Below, piece by piece: positions 19,185 to 28,132 of a stretch of 64,000 nucleotides of DNA; the first letter of the stretch is position 1; every line of letters starts with the position of its first letter. This DNA is from Roseomonas sp. KE0001 (GTDB lineage: Bacteria; Pseudomonadota; Alphaproteobacteria; Acetobacterales; Acetobacteraceae): the NCBI RefSeq assembly GCF_016107285.1, contig NZ_RCVQ01000011.1, positions 27,258-91,257 of the forward strand, in the 5' to 3' direction. The notes under the pieces are model-generated. The model did no database searches. It was not told the origin of the DNA and saw only the letters and a program-made list of their open reading frames with translations. Made by a program: the position numbers and the translations under genes.

Positions 19185-20675
19185 TCAGTCGAAGCTCAGG
19201 AAGCCCGGCATCTCGCGGATCGGCCGGGCCGCCTTCAGCTTTGCCAGATCGGGCACCGGCCGCGCGAGGGTGGCGTCGCCGCTCACCGCCGCCTCGATGG
19301 CCGCCGCCACGGCGATGACCTGCGCATCCGCCCCGCGCGCGCCGACGATCTGCAGCCCGAAGGGCATGCCGGCGCGGTCGACGCCCAGCGGCAGGCTGAT
19401 CGCCGGATGCGCCGGAAGGGTCACGGCATAGGCCAGGGCCAGCCAGTGGAAGTAGCTCTTGGTCGGCTGGCCGTCGATCTCGGCCGGATAGAGCTCGCTC
19501 CACGGGCGCGGCGAGAGGGTGATGGCCGGCGAGAGGATGACATCCACGCCGGTCTCGAAGAAGGCCTGCCAGGCGCGGTAGATCTGGGTCTGCAACACCG
19601 AGGCGCGCGCCACGTCGCTGGCGCTGTAGCCCCAGCCTTCCTCGACATTGGCGCGCACGTTCGGGCCCACATCCTGCGGGCGCGCGCGCACCTTCTCCTC
19701 ATGTCCGGCCAGGAAGCTCAGGGCCCGCAGGATGGCGAAGGCCTCGTCGTAACCGCCGCATTGCGGGTGCTTCTCCTCGACCCCCGCGAAGAGCGGGCCG
19801 AGCGCCTTCACGCGCTCGGCGAAGACCTCGCGGATATGCCGCTCCGTCGGCGCGAAGCCGAAATCCGGCGTGGCTGCGACGCGGATCGTCGAGAGGTCGA
19901 TCGCCTCATGTAGCGCCATGCCGCGCCGCACGTCGATGTCGGGCAGCGTGTAGGCCAGCGGGTCGACGCCGTGGTCGGCCGCCATGGCGGAAAGCATCAG
20001 CGCCAGATCGCCGGTGTCGCGCGCCATCGGGCCGAGCACCGAGAGGGCCGACCAGCCCAGGGCCCGCCGCTCGGCCGGCACCACGCCGGGGCTCGGCCGG
20101 AAGCCGACGATGCCGTTGAAGGCCGCCGGATTGCGCAGGGAGCCGCCGGTGTCCGAGCCACTGGCCAGCGGCACCATGCCGCAGGCCAGCGCCACGCCCG
20201 ATCCGCCCGAGGAGCCGGCCGCCGAGCGGGCCGGGTCGAAGGGATTGCCCGTCGCGCCATAGACGGCGTTGCGGGTATTGGCCCCGGCGCCGAACTCCGG
20301 CGTGTTGGTCTTGCCGAGGACGATGCCGCCGGCCTGGCGCAGATCCGCCACCATCGTGGAATCGCGCTTCGGCACGTTGTCGCGAAAGATCGGGCTGCCG
20401 AAGGTGGTGGCCAGCCCCTCGGTATCGTCGAGATCCTTGATGCCGAGCGGCAGGCCGTGCAGCAGACCGAGCGCCTCGCCCCGCATGACCGCGGCCTCCG
20501 CCGCCTTGGCCTCGCGCCGCGCGCGGTCCTCATCCATCGCCACCATGGCGTTCACGGCATGGTTCACCGCGCCGATGCGGGCGATGCAGGATTCCAGCAG
20601 TTCGACGGGGGAGAGCTTCTTCTCGCCGATCAGGCGGCGGGCGGTGACGGCGGAGAGGTCGCAGGCTTCGGTCAC
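19185..20675 (-). CDS. Amidase signature family amidase
   Basis: A 496-aa amide hydrolase with the Ser-Ser-Lys triad of the amidase signature family: Lys in LPLGIKDLDD, the SSGGSG loop, and the nucleophile Ser in SGSDTGGSLRNPAAFNG. Length fits the family. The start is a GTG at 20675 preceded by GAAGGA; the long open frame upstream belongs to no conserved part of the protein. It lies 62 bp after the gamma-glutamyltransferase gene on the same strand, so the two probably act on related gamma-glutamyl or amide compounds (inference). Substrate is unknown. Confidence 0.88.
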   Translation of the reverse strand: MTEACDLSAVTARRLIGEKKLSPVELLESCIARIGAVNHAVNAMVAMDEDRARREAKAAEAAVMRGEALGLLHGLPLGIKDLDDTEGLATTFGSPIFRDNVPKRDSTMVADLRQAGGIVLGKTNTPEFGAGANTRNAVYGATGNPFDPARSAAGSSGGSGVALACGMVPLASGSDTGGSLRNPAAFNGIVGFRPSPGVVPAERRALGWSALSVLGPMARDTGDLALMLSAMAADHGVDPLAYTLPDIDVRRGMALHEAIDLSTIRVAATPDFGFAPTERHIREVFAERVKALGPLFAGVEEKHPQCGGYDEAFAILRALSFLAGHEEKVRARPQDVGPNVRANVEEGWGYSASDVARASVLQTQIYRAWQAFFETGVDVILSPAITLSPRPWSELYPAEIDGQPTKSYFHWLALAYAVTLPAHPAISLPLGVDRAGMPFGLQIVGARGADAQVIAVAAAIEAAVSGDATLARPVPDLAKLKAARPIREMPGFLSFD

Positions 20676-20737
20676 GCGGAACGTCCTTCGGGCAAAGCGG
20701 GTGGGGAAGCGGGGCGCGCCGGGCGCCCCGCCGGAGT

Positions 20738-22360
20738 TCAGTAGCCGAGCGCGCAGCCATCCTTGCGCGGGTCGGATCCGCCGATCAGCACGCCGCGCCG
20801 GTGATCGATCAGGATCGCCTGGCCGCCGCCATGCGGCTTGTTGATGAACTCGCACTGGTGACCCATGCGGTTCAGCCGGTCGATCACCGCGGCCGGGATG
20901 CCGCGCTCCACCTGCACCTTGCCCTGGTAGGGGAAGAGCCGCGGCAGGTCGAGCGCCGCCTGCACGTCGAGGCCGAACTCGAAGTGGTTGGAGAGGAAAA
21001 GCGTCTGGCCCATCGGCTGGAAATGCCCGCCCATGACGCCATAGGGCATCAGTGCGCGGCCGTTCTCCATCACCATGCCGGGGATGATGGTGTGCATCGG
21101 CCGCTTGTTCGGCGCGATGCAGTTCGGGTGGCCCTCCTGCAGGCGGAAACCGAAGCCGCGGTTCTGCAGCATGACGCCGCTCTTCTCGGCCAGGATGCCG
21201 GAGCCGAAGCTCTCGAAGAGCGAGTTGATGAAGGAGCAGGCATTGCCCTCGGCATCGACGACGCAGAGATAGACCGTGTCGCGGTGCTTCGGCAGCATCT
21301 CCGCCATGCCGGCCGGCGGCAGCTCGCGCATCGCGACATCGTCGCTGATCAGCGCGCGCAGCTTGCGGGTGTAGTCCTCGCTGGTCAGCTTCGCCACCGG
21401 CACCTCGACCTGCGAGGGATCGGCCAGGAAGCCGTCCCGGTCGCGATAGGCGAGGCGCGCCGCCTCGACGTGGCGGTGCAGGCGCTCGGTGGAGAGCGGC
21501 CCCTGCTCGGGCGTCTCGAACTGACCGAGCACGCCGAGCATCTGCAGCACCAGCAGGCCCGAACCGTTCGGCGGGCACTGATAGACGTCGAGCCCGCGCC
21601 AGCGCGTCTGAATCGGCTCCACGAACTCCGCGACGTCGAGGCCGCGGGCGAAGTCGGCCTCGGTGTGGGTGCCACCGGCGGCGCGCAGGGTCGCAACCAT
21701 GTCGGCCGCGACCTCGCCCTCGTAGAACGCCTTCGCGCCCTGCTGGCCGATGGCGCGGAGGGTGCGGGCCAGCGCCAGCTGGGCGAAGATGTCACCGATG
21801 CGGAAGGGCTTGCCGTCCTTCAGGAAGTGCTGCGCGGCCGCCGGATGCTTCGCCAGCTTGCCCACCGCCGCCTCCCAGTCCGAGGCGACGCGCGCGTGCA
21901 CCGGGTGGCCCTCCTCGGCGAGCTTCGCCGCCGGCTCCAGGATCTCGGCGAGCGACAGCCGGCCGTGCGCCGCGTTGAGCTTGGCCCAGGCCGAGACGGC
22001 CCCCGGCACCGTGACCGAATGGGCCGAGGTGTTGACCATGGCGGTCAGGCCGTCGGCGCGCAGCTTCTCCGGCGTGGCGCCGGCCGGGGCGCGGCCGGAG
22101 CCGTTCATGGCCACGACCTTGCCGCCGCCCGCCGGGGCATACAGGCAGAAGCAGTCGCCGCCGATGCCGGTGGACTGCGGCTCGATCACCGCCAGCACGG
22201 CGGCGGCGGCGATGGCGGCGTCCATGGCGTTGCCGCCGCGGCGGAGAATGTCGATCGCCGTCAGCGTCGCCGCGGGCATGGAGGTGGCCGCCATGCCATG
22301 GGTCGCCAGGACCGGGCTGCGGCCAGGGGCATGGAAATCGCGGGTCGGGTAGTCGCGCAT
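20738..22360 (-). CDS. Gamma-glutamyltransferase family Ntn hydrolase
   Basis: A 540-aa member of the self-processing gamma-glutamyltransferase family. The region GGNAMDAAIAAAAVLAVIEP and STGIGGDCFCLY start the large chain; the nucleophile of the small chain is Thr362 in HRDTVYLCVVD, followed by NSLFESFGSGI and NRGFGF. No signal peptide is seen, so it should stay in the cytoplasm, unlike classical periplasmic GGT. It could be an acylase or a hydrolase of gamma-glutamyl amides. The ATG at 22360 follows AAGAGA; ten in-frame upstream codons lack a site. Confidence 0.87.
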   Translation of the reverse strand: MRDYPTRDFHAPGRSPVLATHGMAATSMPAATLTAIDILRRGGNAMDAAIAAAAVLAVIEPQSTGIGGDCFCLYAPAGGGKVVAMNGSGRAPAGATPEKLRADGLTAMVNTSAHSVTVPGAVSAWAKLNAAHGRLSLAEILEPAAKLAEEGHPVHARVASDWEAAVGKLAKHPAAAQHFLKDGKPFRIGDIFAQLALARTLRAIGQQGAKAFYEGEVAADMVATLRAAGGTHTEADFARGLDVAEFVEPIQTRWRGLDVYQCPPNGSGLLVLQMLGVLGQFETPEQGPLSTERLHRHVEAARLAYRDRDGFLADPSQVEVPVAKLTSEDYTRKLRALISDDVAMRELPPAGMAEMLPKHRDTVYLCVVDAEGNACSFINSLFESFGSGILAEKSGVMLQNRGFGFRLQEGHPNCIAPNKRPMHTIIPGMVMENGRALMPYGVMGGHFQPMGQTLFLSNHFEFGLDVQAALDLPRLFPYQGKVQVERGIPAAVIDRLNRMGHQCEFINKPHGGGQAILIDHRRGVLIGGSDPRKDGCALGY

Positions 22361-22492
22361 TGTTCTCTTTCGCGTCGGACGTTGAGGCACAGCAGCTTAC
22401 CGCGCCCCGCCGGCCACCACCACCTGCGCGCCGGCACGGCGGGGGATGGCTTGCCACTTCCCTCGCCCAGCCCGCCGCGCTATCCGGAGACC

Positions 22493-22834
22493 ATGGCAGC
22501 CACCGCAACGATCGAAGATTTCGACCGCCTCGACATCCGTGTCGGCACGGTGGTCGACGCGCAGCTCCTGGAGGGGGCGCGCAAGCCGGCCTACCGGCTG
22601 GAGATCGATCTCGGCCCGGAGCTCGGCCTCCGCCGTTCTTCGGCCCAGATCACGGCGCATTACAAGCCCGACCAGTTGATCGGCCGGCAGGTGCTCTGCG
22701 TGGTGAACTTCCCGCCCCGCCGCATCGCCGGCTTCGAGAGCCAGGTGCTGACCCTTGGCCTGCCTGACACCGAGGGCGCCGTCGTCCTGCTCAGGCCCGA
22801 TATCGCCGTGCCCAACGGCGGCAGGATGTTCTGA
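22493..22834 (+). CDS. csaA: CsaA-like tRNA-binding domain protein
   Basis: A 113-aa single tRNA-binding (EMAP/OB-fold) domain. [60 protein letters not shown] and the end [15 protein letters not shown] match CsaA, a small dimeric protein reported to bind tRNA and act as an export-related chaperone in Bacillus. It lies 2 bp before gpt and diverges from the gamma-glutamyltransferase gene. Confidence 0.9.
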   Translation: MAATATIEDFDRLDIRVGTVVDAQLLEGARKPAYRLEIDLGPELGLRRSSAQITAHYKPDQLIGRQVLCVVNFPPRRIAGFESQVLTLGLPDTEGAVVLLRPDIAVPNGGRMF

Positions 22835-22836
22835 GC

Positions 22837-23316
22837 ATGGCACCGCGCTACTACACCGTCACCTGGGACCAGCTGCACCGCGACGGCAAGGCGCTGGCCT
22901 GGCGGCTCATCGCCAAGGGGCCCTGGAAGGGCATCGTCGCCATCACGCGCGGCGGGCTGATCCCGGCCGCCATCGTGGCGCGCGAGCTGGACTGCCGGCT
23001 GATCGAGAGCGTCTCCATCGTCACCTACGACGAGGAGACGCGCGGCGAGCCGGTGGTGGCCAAGGCGCCCGCCGCCGCCGGGGATGGCGAGGGTTGGCTG
23101 GTGCTGGACGATCTGGTGGACACCGGCACCACCCTCAGGGTAGTGCGCGGGCTGTTGCCGAAGGCGCATTACGCCACGGTCTACGCCAAGCCGGCCGGCA
23201 ATCCCCTGGTCGATACCTTCATCACCGAGGTCAGCCAGGACACCTGGATCCTCTTTCCCTGGGACACCGAGCCGCAATTCGTGGCGCCGATCGCGCGCTC
23301 GGCCCCGCCGCAGTGA
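22837..23316 (+). CDS. gpt: Xanthine-guanine phosphoribosyltransferase
   Basis: A 159-aa type I phosphoribosyltransferase for purine salvage (xanthine, guanine, hypoxanthine to nucleotides). The PRPP loop [11 protein letters not shown] lies at residues 89-99; [20 protein letters not shown] and the closing [12 protein letters not shown] are specific to Gpt rather than Hpt or Apt. Length is normal. It follows csaA with only 2 bp between. Confidence 0.92.
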   Translation: MAPRYYTVTWDQLHRDGKALAWRLIAKGPWKGIVAITRGGLIPAAIVARELDCRLIESVSIVTYDEETRGEPVVAKAPAAAGDGEGWLVLDDLVDTGTTLRVVRGLLPKAHYATVYAKPAGNPLVDTFITEVSQDTWILFPWDTEPQFVAPIARSAPPQ

Positions 23317-23361
23317 GGCGACCGGGGGCCGGCGGTCCCCGGCGCGGCACCCGGAGCAGAT

Positions 23362-23397
23362 CCTGATCAGGTGGAAGCGCCTGATCGGGTGAAGCTG
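23362..23397. repeat. Short tandem direct repeat between convergent genes
   Basis: Two 18-bp units, CCTGATCAGGTGGAAGCG and CCTGATCGGGTGAAGCTG, lie back to back in the gap between gpt and the convergent dehydrogenase. Allowing one gap they share about 15 of 17 positions. An A-rich stretch follows. It could be a dispersed intergenic repeat unit; I see no second locus in the window. Confidence 0.45.
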
Positions 23398-23415
23398 CCC
23401 GCAAAAACAAATACT

Positions 23416-24408
23416 CTAGTAGCCGCGGTCCGGCCGCACCTGGTTCGGCCAGCCCTGGCCGGCGCGATGCGCCCGGATGTTCTCGAACAGGATGTCCAGG
23501 CTGATGTCGTTGTAGGTGTCCGGATTGTCCGAGGACATATGCGGCGTGACCAGCAGGTTGGGCGCCCGCCAGAGTCGGTGCTCCGGCGGCAGGGGCTCCG
23601 GCGTGGCCACGTCGGTCACCGCCCCACCGAGATGGCCGCCCTCCAGAAGGTCGCACAGCGCGTCCTGGTCCCACAACGCGCCACGGCCGATATTCACCAG
23701 CCGCGCGCCCGCGGGCAGCAGCGCGAGGCGGCGGCGATCCATCAGGCCGCGCGTCTCGGGCGTCAGTGGGCAGGCCAGCACGAGGTAGTCGGCGCGCGGC
23801 AGCACGCTGTCCATATCGCCCTGCGCCACGACCTCATCGCACGACTCGTGCGGCGTCGCGCGGCTGCGGACCCCGATCACGGTCATGCCGAAGCGCTTCG
23901 CCCAGCCCGCCACGGCGCCGCCCAGCGTGCCGAGGCCGACGACGCAGACGGTGCGCCCCGCCAGCAGGGTGGCGAAGCGCGGCCGCCACTCGCCCCGCTG
24001 CTGCGCCTGGGCGAAGGTCGGGATATGGTTGGCTAGCATCAGCAGGGCCATGATGCCGTATTCACCGGCCTTGGCCCCATGCGTGCCGCGGTTGTTCAGC
24101 AGCGCCGTCCGCGCCGGCAGCCAGTCCAGCGGCAGCAGCCGGTCCACCCCGGCGGAGTTGCAGAAGATCGCCTTCAGCCCGGGCGCGCGCTCCGGCGGCA
24201 GCTTGCCCTTCAGGCGCCGGTCCACCTCGGAAACCCAGGTGAGAAGGATGTCCGCCTCGCCCAGGCCGGCGGCGAAGCCGGCATCGTCATCGGCGAAGCT
24301 GACGGTCAGGCCGGTCATGTCCGGATGGCGGGTCAGCGCCTGGCGCCACTGCGCCTCCGTGATCGGGAACAGGGTTTCGCCGGCGGGATTCTGGACGTGG
24401 ATGCGCAT
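23416..24408 (-). CDS. D-2-hydroxyacid dehydrogenase
   Basis: A 330-aa NAD(P)-dependent D-2-hydroxyacid dehydrogenase, more divergent than the other three in this window. It keeps the Rossmann motif VCVVGLGTLGGAVAGWAKRF, catalytic Arg in VNIGRGALWDQDAL, Glu in ATPEPLPPEH and His in VTPHMSSDN. The ATG at 24408 gives the usual N-terminus MRIHVQNPAGE. Homologues of this shape reduce glyoxylate, hydroxypyruvate or keto acids; substrate not predictable. Confidence 0.87.
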   Translation of the reverse strand: MRIHVQNPAGETLFPITEAQWRQALTRHPDMTGLTVSFADDDAGFAAGLGEADILLTWVSEVDRRLKGKLPPERAPGLKAIFCNSAGVDRLLPLDWLPARTALLNNRGTHGAKAGEYGIMALLMLANHIPTFAQAQQRGEWRPRFATLLAGRTVCVVGLGTLGGAVAGWAKRFGMTVIGVRSRATPHESCDEVVAQGDMDSVLPRADYLVLACPLTPETRGLMDRRRLALLPAGARLVNIGRGALWDQDALCDLLEGGHLGGAVTDVATPEPLPPEHRLWRAPNLLVTPHMSSDNPDTYNDISLDILFENIRAHRAGQGWPNQVRPDRGY

Positions 24409-24681
24409 GGCGCGAAGCCTCGCATGGCGGGCGGCCACGTCAAGGCCGTTGCACAGGCGGAAGGCCTCCGGCGCGCCTGCCCTTGACGGTCCTTCCCGCG
24501 GCGGCTTTGATGCGGCCATGACCCCGGCCGCGCCCGCGCTGCGATCCTATTACCGGCTCTCCGCATAGAGAGCGGCCCGGTCGTCCCTGCCTTGAACGAG
24601 ACACCCTGCCGCCCACCGGGCGGCAGTGTCATTTCGGACCCCTGGCTTTCCGGTGGCGGCGCCAGCCCGCCGAGGATGCCA

Positions 24682-25419
24682 ATGTCCCGCCTTCCCCGCC
24701 TCCGCTTCGGCCTGATCGGCCTCGGTGCCTTCGGCGCCTTCTGCCGGCCGCATCTGGAACGTCTCGGCCCCGTCGCCGGGCATGATCCCGCCTGGCCCGG
24801 CTCGGCCTCCCTGGCCGAGGCCGCGAGCCGGGATATCGTGGTGCTGGCTGTTCCCGTCGCCCGGCTGGCCGAGGCGGCCCGTGCCATCGCGCCGCATCTG
24901 CGGCCGGGCGCCGTGGTGGTCGAACTCTGCTCGCTGAAGACGCGCCCCCTGGCGACGCTGCGCGCCCTGCTGCCGCGCCATGTCCGCGTCCTGGGGCTGC
25001 ACCCCCTCTTCGGGCCGCAAAGCGCGCGGGACGGGATCGTCGGGCTGCGCGTGGTGGTCGATCCCTCCGGCGGCGCCGCCGCCCGCCTAACCGCGCGGCT
25101 GCTGCACCGCCTCGGCCTCGCCGTGGTCTGGATGACGGCCGAGGAGCATGACCGGCAGATGGCCTGGGTGCAGGGGCTGACCCATCTGCTGGCCCGGCTG
25201 GTACAGGGGCTGGACATGCCCGAACTGCCACACCGGACCCGCAGCTTCGATCGGTTGATGGACGCGCTCGGCATGGTCTCGCAGGACAGCGAGGCGCTGT
25301 TCCGCACCATCACCGAGGAGAACCCCTTCATGCCCGAGGTGAAGGCGCGGCTGCTGGCCGGGGCCGAGGCGCTGCTGCGCGCGCCCGCGGGCCAGGGCGA
25401 GGACACCCTGGCCGCGTGA
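24682..25419 (+). CDS. Prephenate/arogenate dehydrogenase (TyrA)-like protein
   Basis: A 245-aa NAD(P)-dependent dehydrogenase with the N-terminal Rossmann motif GLIGLGAFGAFC and the TyrA signatures VVELCSLKTRPL, VLGLHPLFGPQSARDG and WVQGLTHLLARL. It would oxidise and decarboxylate prephenate or arogenate for tyrosine synthesis. It is shorter than classical TyrA and has no ACT or chorismate mutase domain. The class II DAHP synthase 1.2 kb away supports an aromatic pathway role. ATG 24682 is chosen after GAGG; ATG 24676 is equally possible. Confidence 0.82.
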   Translation: MSRLPRLRFGLIGLGAFGAFCRPHLERLGPVAGHDPAWPGSASLAEAASRDIVVLAVPVARLAEAARAIAPHLRPGAVVVELCSLKTRPLATLRALLPRHVRVLGLHPLFGPQSARDGIVGLRVVVDPSGGAAARLTARLLHRLGLAVVWMTAEEHDRQMAWVQGLTHLLARLVQGLDMPELPHRTRSFDRLMDALGMVSQDSEALFRTITEENPFMPEVKARLLAGAEALLRAPAGQGEDTLAA

Positions 25420-25423
25420 GGCC

Positions 25424-26605
25424 TCAGCCTCCCGAGTTCCGCTGCCGCTCCCCATGGCGGTGCAGCAGGAACTCGCGCCCCAGCTTGACCCGCGCCACGC
25501 CGTCATAGGCGACGATATCGGCGGTGGCGTAGGTCTCGCTCCAGGTATCGGGGATGAAGCTGCCGGTGCCGACCACGTCGATCGGCGCCCGGGCCTGCTG
25601 CATCACCCGGCACTTGCCGACGCCGAAGCCGGAGGAGGCGACGATCCGCACGCGGGGGAAGCCCGCCTCGTCCAAGGCCTCGCGCATGCGCCAGATCGCC
25701 GCCGCTGAGACGCCGGTGCCGACCAGGTGGCGCAGCTCGGTCTCCGAGCGGTAGCGGCGGATGGCGCCGGGCGCGTGCCGCTCCAGCACCGCGTAGGAGG
25801 CCGCCGGGTCCAGCCCTTCGAGGAAGCGGCCGCCATGGGTGTCGATCCGCACCGAGAGCCGCCCCTCCGCCGCCAGATCCGGAAAGCGCTGGCAGAGCGC
25901 CAGCGTGTCGGTCACCTCGCGGCCGAAATAGTCGACCAGCACGGTGAGCGGCTCGTCGGGGAAGGTCTCGTGGAACATCTCGGCGGCGCGCACGGTGCTG
26001 CGGGCATAGCCGATCAGGGCATGCGGCATGGTGCCATAGCCCCGCCCCTGACCGAACCAGTGCGCCGTGGCGTCATTGGCATTGCCGATGAAGCCCTTGG
26101 CCCCCTCCCGCTGCGCCGCGCGGCTGCCGACCGAGGCGGCATAGGCCATCATCTCCTGCATCTCGGCCCCGGCGCAGTGCCGGGCCTCCATGGCCAGGAA
26201 GGCGGCGCCGGGCAGTTCCAGGCACATCTGATAGGCGTTGTGCGCCGCGACGCAGGGCGGGCCGAGCTTCTGCAGGTAGAGCGTCTCGAGGTCACCCAGC
26301 TGCACCAGGGAGCCGGTCAGGTAGAGGATCGGATCACCCGCGCCGATCCACTCCCCTTCCTTGTGCATCAGCTCGATGCCGATCTCGATGCCGCGCGCCG
26401 CCGCCACGCGCTCCAGCCATTCGACCATCAGCCGTGGCGCCGAGACCACCGGCCGGCGCATGAAGACGGCATAAGTGACGCGGGCATCGCCGAAGCGGGC
26501 GACGATGGCCTTGGTACGGTTGAAATAGGCGTCGGTGAGGCCGGCGATGGCCTCATCCGACGTCATCGAGCCGTGCAACGGCCCGGCCCCGGGGGGCTTG
26601 GTCAT
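25424..26605 (-). CDS. Nicotinate phosphoribosyltransferase family protein
   Basis: A 393-aa protein of the NAPRT/quinolinate PRT fold, which makes nicotinate mononucleotide for NAD salvage. LTDAYFNRTKAIV, YAVFMRRP, GDLETLYLQKLG, EARHCAG and IGNANDATAHWFG are family-like, and the phosphate site appears as RIVASSGFGVGKCR and DVVGTGSFIP. It lies 10 bp after the DAHP synthase gene on the same strand, so the two are probably co-transcribed. It ends 4 bp from the convergent TyrA-like gene. Confidence 0.87.
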   Translation of the reverse strand: MTKPPGAGPLHGSMTSDEAIAGLTDAYFNRTKAIVARFGDARVTYAVFMRRPVVSAPRLMVEWLERVAAARGIEIGIELMHKEGEWIGAGDPILYLTGSLVQLGDLETLYLQKLGPPCVAAHNAYQMCLELPGAAFLAMEARHCAGAEMQEMMAYAASVGSRAAQREGAKGFIGNANDATAHWFGQGRGYGTMPHALIGYARSTVRAAEMFHETFPDEPLTVLVDYFGREVTDTLALCQRFPDLAAEGRLSVRIDTHGGRFLEGLDPAASYAVLERHAPGAIRRYRSETELRHLVGTGVSAAAIWRMREALDEAGFPRVRIVASSGFGVGKCRVMQQARAPIDVVGTGSFIPDTWSETYATADIVAYDGVARVKLGREFLLHRHGERQRNSGG

Positions 26606-26615
26606 GAGGCCTCGC

Positions 26616-27995
26616 TCACTGCGCCGCGATGGAGGGGAAGGCCACCCCCTCCGGCCGCCGCGCCTTCAGCTCCTCGGCGACCAGGAAGGCCAGCTCCAGC
26701 GCCTGCTCGGCATTGAGGCGGGGATCGCAGAAGGTGGCGTAGTTGGCGGAGAGGTCGGCCTCGGTCAGCCGGTGCGCGCCACCGACGCATTCGGTGACCT
26801 CGCTGCCGGTCATCTCGACATGCACGCCGCCGGCCCAGGTGCCCTCGGCCTGGTGCGCGTCGAAGAAGCCGCGCAGCTCCGCCAGGATGGCGTCGAAGGA
26901 GCGGGTCTTGTAGCCGCCGGCGGTGTGGGTGTTGCCGTGCATCGGGTCGCAGATCCAGACCACCTCGCGCCCGGCCCGCTTCACCGCGCGCAGCAGCGGC
27001 GGCAGCTTCTCCATCACCTTCTGCGCCCCCATGCGGCTGATCAGCGTCAGCCGGCCGGGGCGGTTCTCGGGGTTCAGGATCTCGGTCAGGCGCACCAGCT
27101 CCGCCGCGTCGGTGGTCGGGCCCACCTTCAGGCCGAGCGGGTTGCGCACGCCGCGCAGGAACTCGACATGCGCGCCGTCCGGCTGCCGCGTGCGGTCGCC
27201 GATCCAGAGGAAGTGGGCGGAGCAGGCATACCAGTCGCCACTGGTGGAATCGACCCGGGTCAGCGCCTGCTCATAGGGCAGCAGCAGCGCCTCATGGCTG
27301 GTGTAGAACTCCGTCTCGCGCACCTGCGGCGCGTTCGACATGCCGCAGGCGCCCATGAAGCGCAGCGTCTCGTCGATGCGGGCGGCGAGGTCCTGGTAGC
27401 GCTCGGCCAGCGGCGAGCGGGCGACGAAGCCGAGGTTCCAGCGGTGCACCTCGTGCAGGTCGGCGTAGCCGCCCGTCGCGAAGGCACGCAGCAGGTTCAG
27501 CGTGCCGGCCGACTGCATATAGGCGAATTCCATCCGCCCCGGATCGGGCACCCGCGCCTCGGCGGTGAATTCCGGCCCGTTGATGATGTCGCCGCGATAG
27601 GAGGGCAGCGTCACGCCATCGACCGTCTCGGTGTCCGAGGAGCGCGGCTTGGCGAACTGGCCGGCCATGCGCCCGAGCTTCACCACCGGCAGCGAGCCGC
27701 CGAAGGTCAGCACCACGGCCATCTGCAGCAGCACGCGGAAGGTGTCGCGGATGGTGTTGGCGCGGAAATCGTTGAAGCTCTCGGCGCAATCGCCGCCCTG
27801 GAGCACGAAGGCCCGCCCCTGCCCGGCCAGGGCCAGGGACTGCTGCAGCCTGCGGGCCTCACCGGCAAAAACCAGGGGGGGAAAGCTCGCCAGACGGGAT
27901 TCCATGGCATTCAACCTGGCCTGGTCCGGATAGTCCGGGACCTGCCGGATCGGCATCTCCCGCCAGCTTCCGGGCTGCCACCCGCGCACCGTCAT
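26616..27995 (-). CDS. Class II 3-deoxy-7-phosphoheptulonate synthase
   Basis: A 459-aa plant-type (AroA-II) DAHP synthase, the first step of the shikimate pathway. The N-terminus [20 protein letters not shown], the [12 protein letters not shown] motif with the metal Cys, [25 protein letters not shown] and [10 protein letters not shown] are diagnostic. The ATG at 27995 gives the normal family start; an in-frame GTG at 28013 would add six residues. GAGG lies about 12 bases upstream of the ATG, slightly far. Confidence 0.94.
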   Translation of the reverse strand: MTVRGWQPGSWREMPIRQVPDYPDQARLNAMESRLASFPPLVFAGEARRLQQSLALAGQGRAFVLQGGDCAESFNDFRANTIRDTFRVLLQMAVVLTFGGSLPVVKLGRMAGQFAKPRSSDTETVDGVTLPSYRGDIINGPEFTAEARVPDPGRMEFAYMQSAGTLNLLRAFATGGYADLHEVHRWNLGFVARSPLAERYQDLAARIDETLRFMGACGMSNAPQVRETEFYTSHEALLLPYEQALTRVDSTSGDWYACSAHFLWIGDRTRQPDGAHVEFLRGVRNPLGLKVGPTTDAAELVRLTEILNPENRPGRLTLISRMGAQKVMEKLPPLLRAVKRAGREVVWICDPMHGNTHTAGGYKTRSFDAILAELRGFFDAHQAEGTWAGGVHVEMTGSEVTECVGGAHRLTEADLSANYATFCDPRLNAEQALELAFLVAEELKARRPEGVAFPSIAAQ

Positions 27996-28132
27996 GACAC
28001 TGAGCGTCCTCACTAGAGTTTCTGGCCGGCCAGAATAGACCGAGCCTGCCCCGCCGGGCTACGCCCCATCCGCAACCCAGCGTCCTGCCGGCTATTATGA
28101 ACCGCGGTTCATTCAACAGGAAGGCAACTCCC

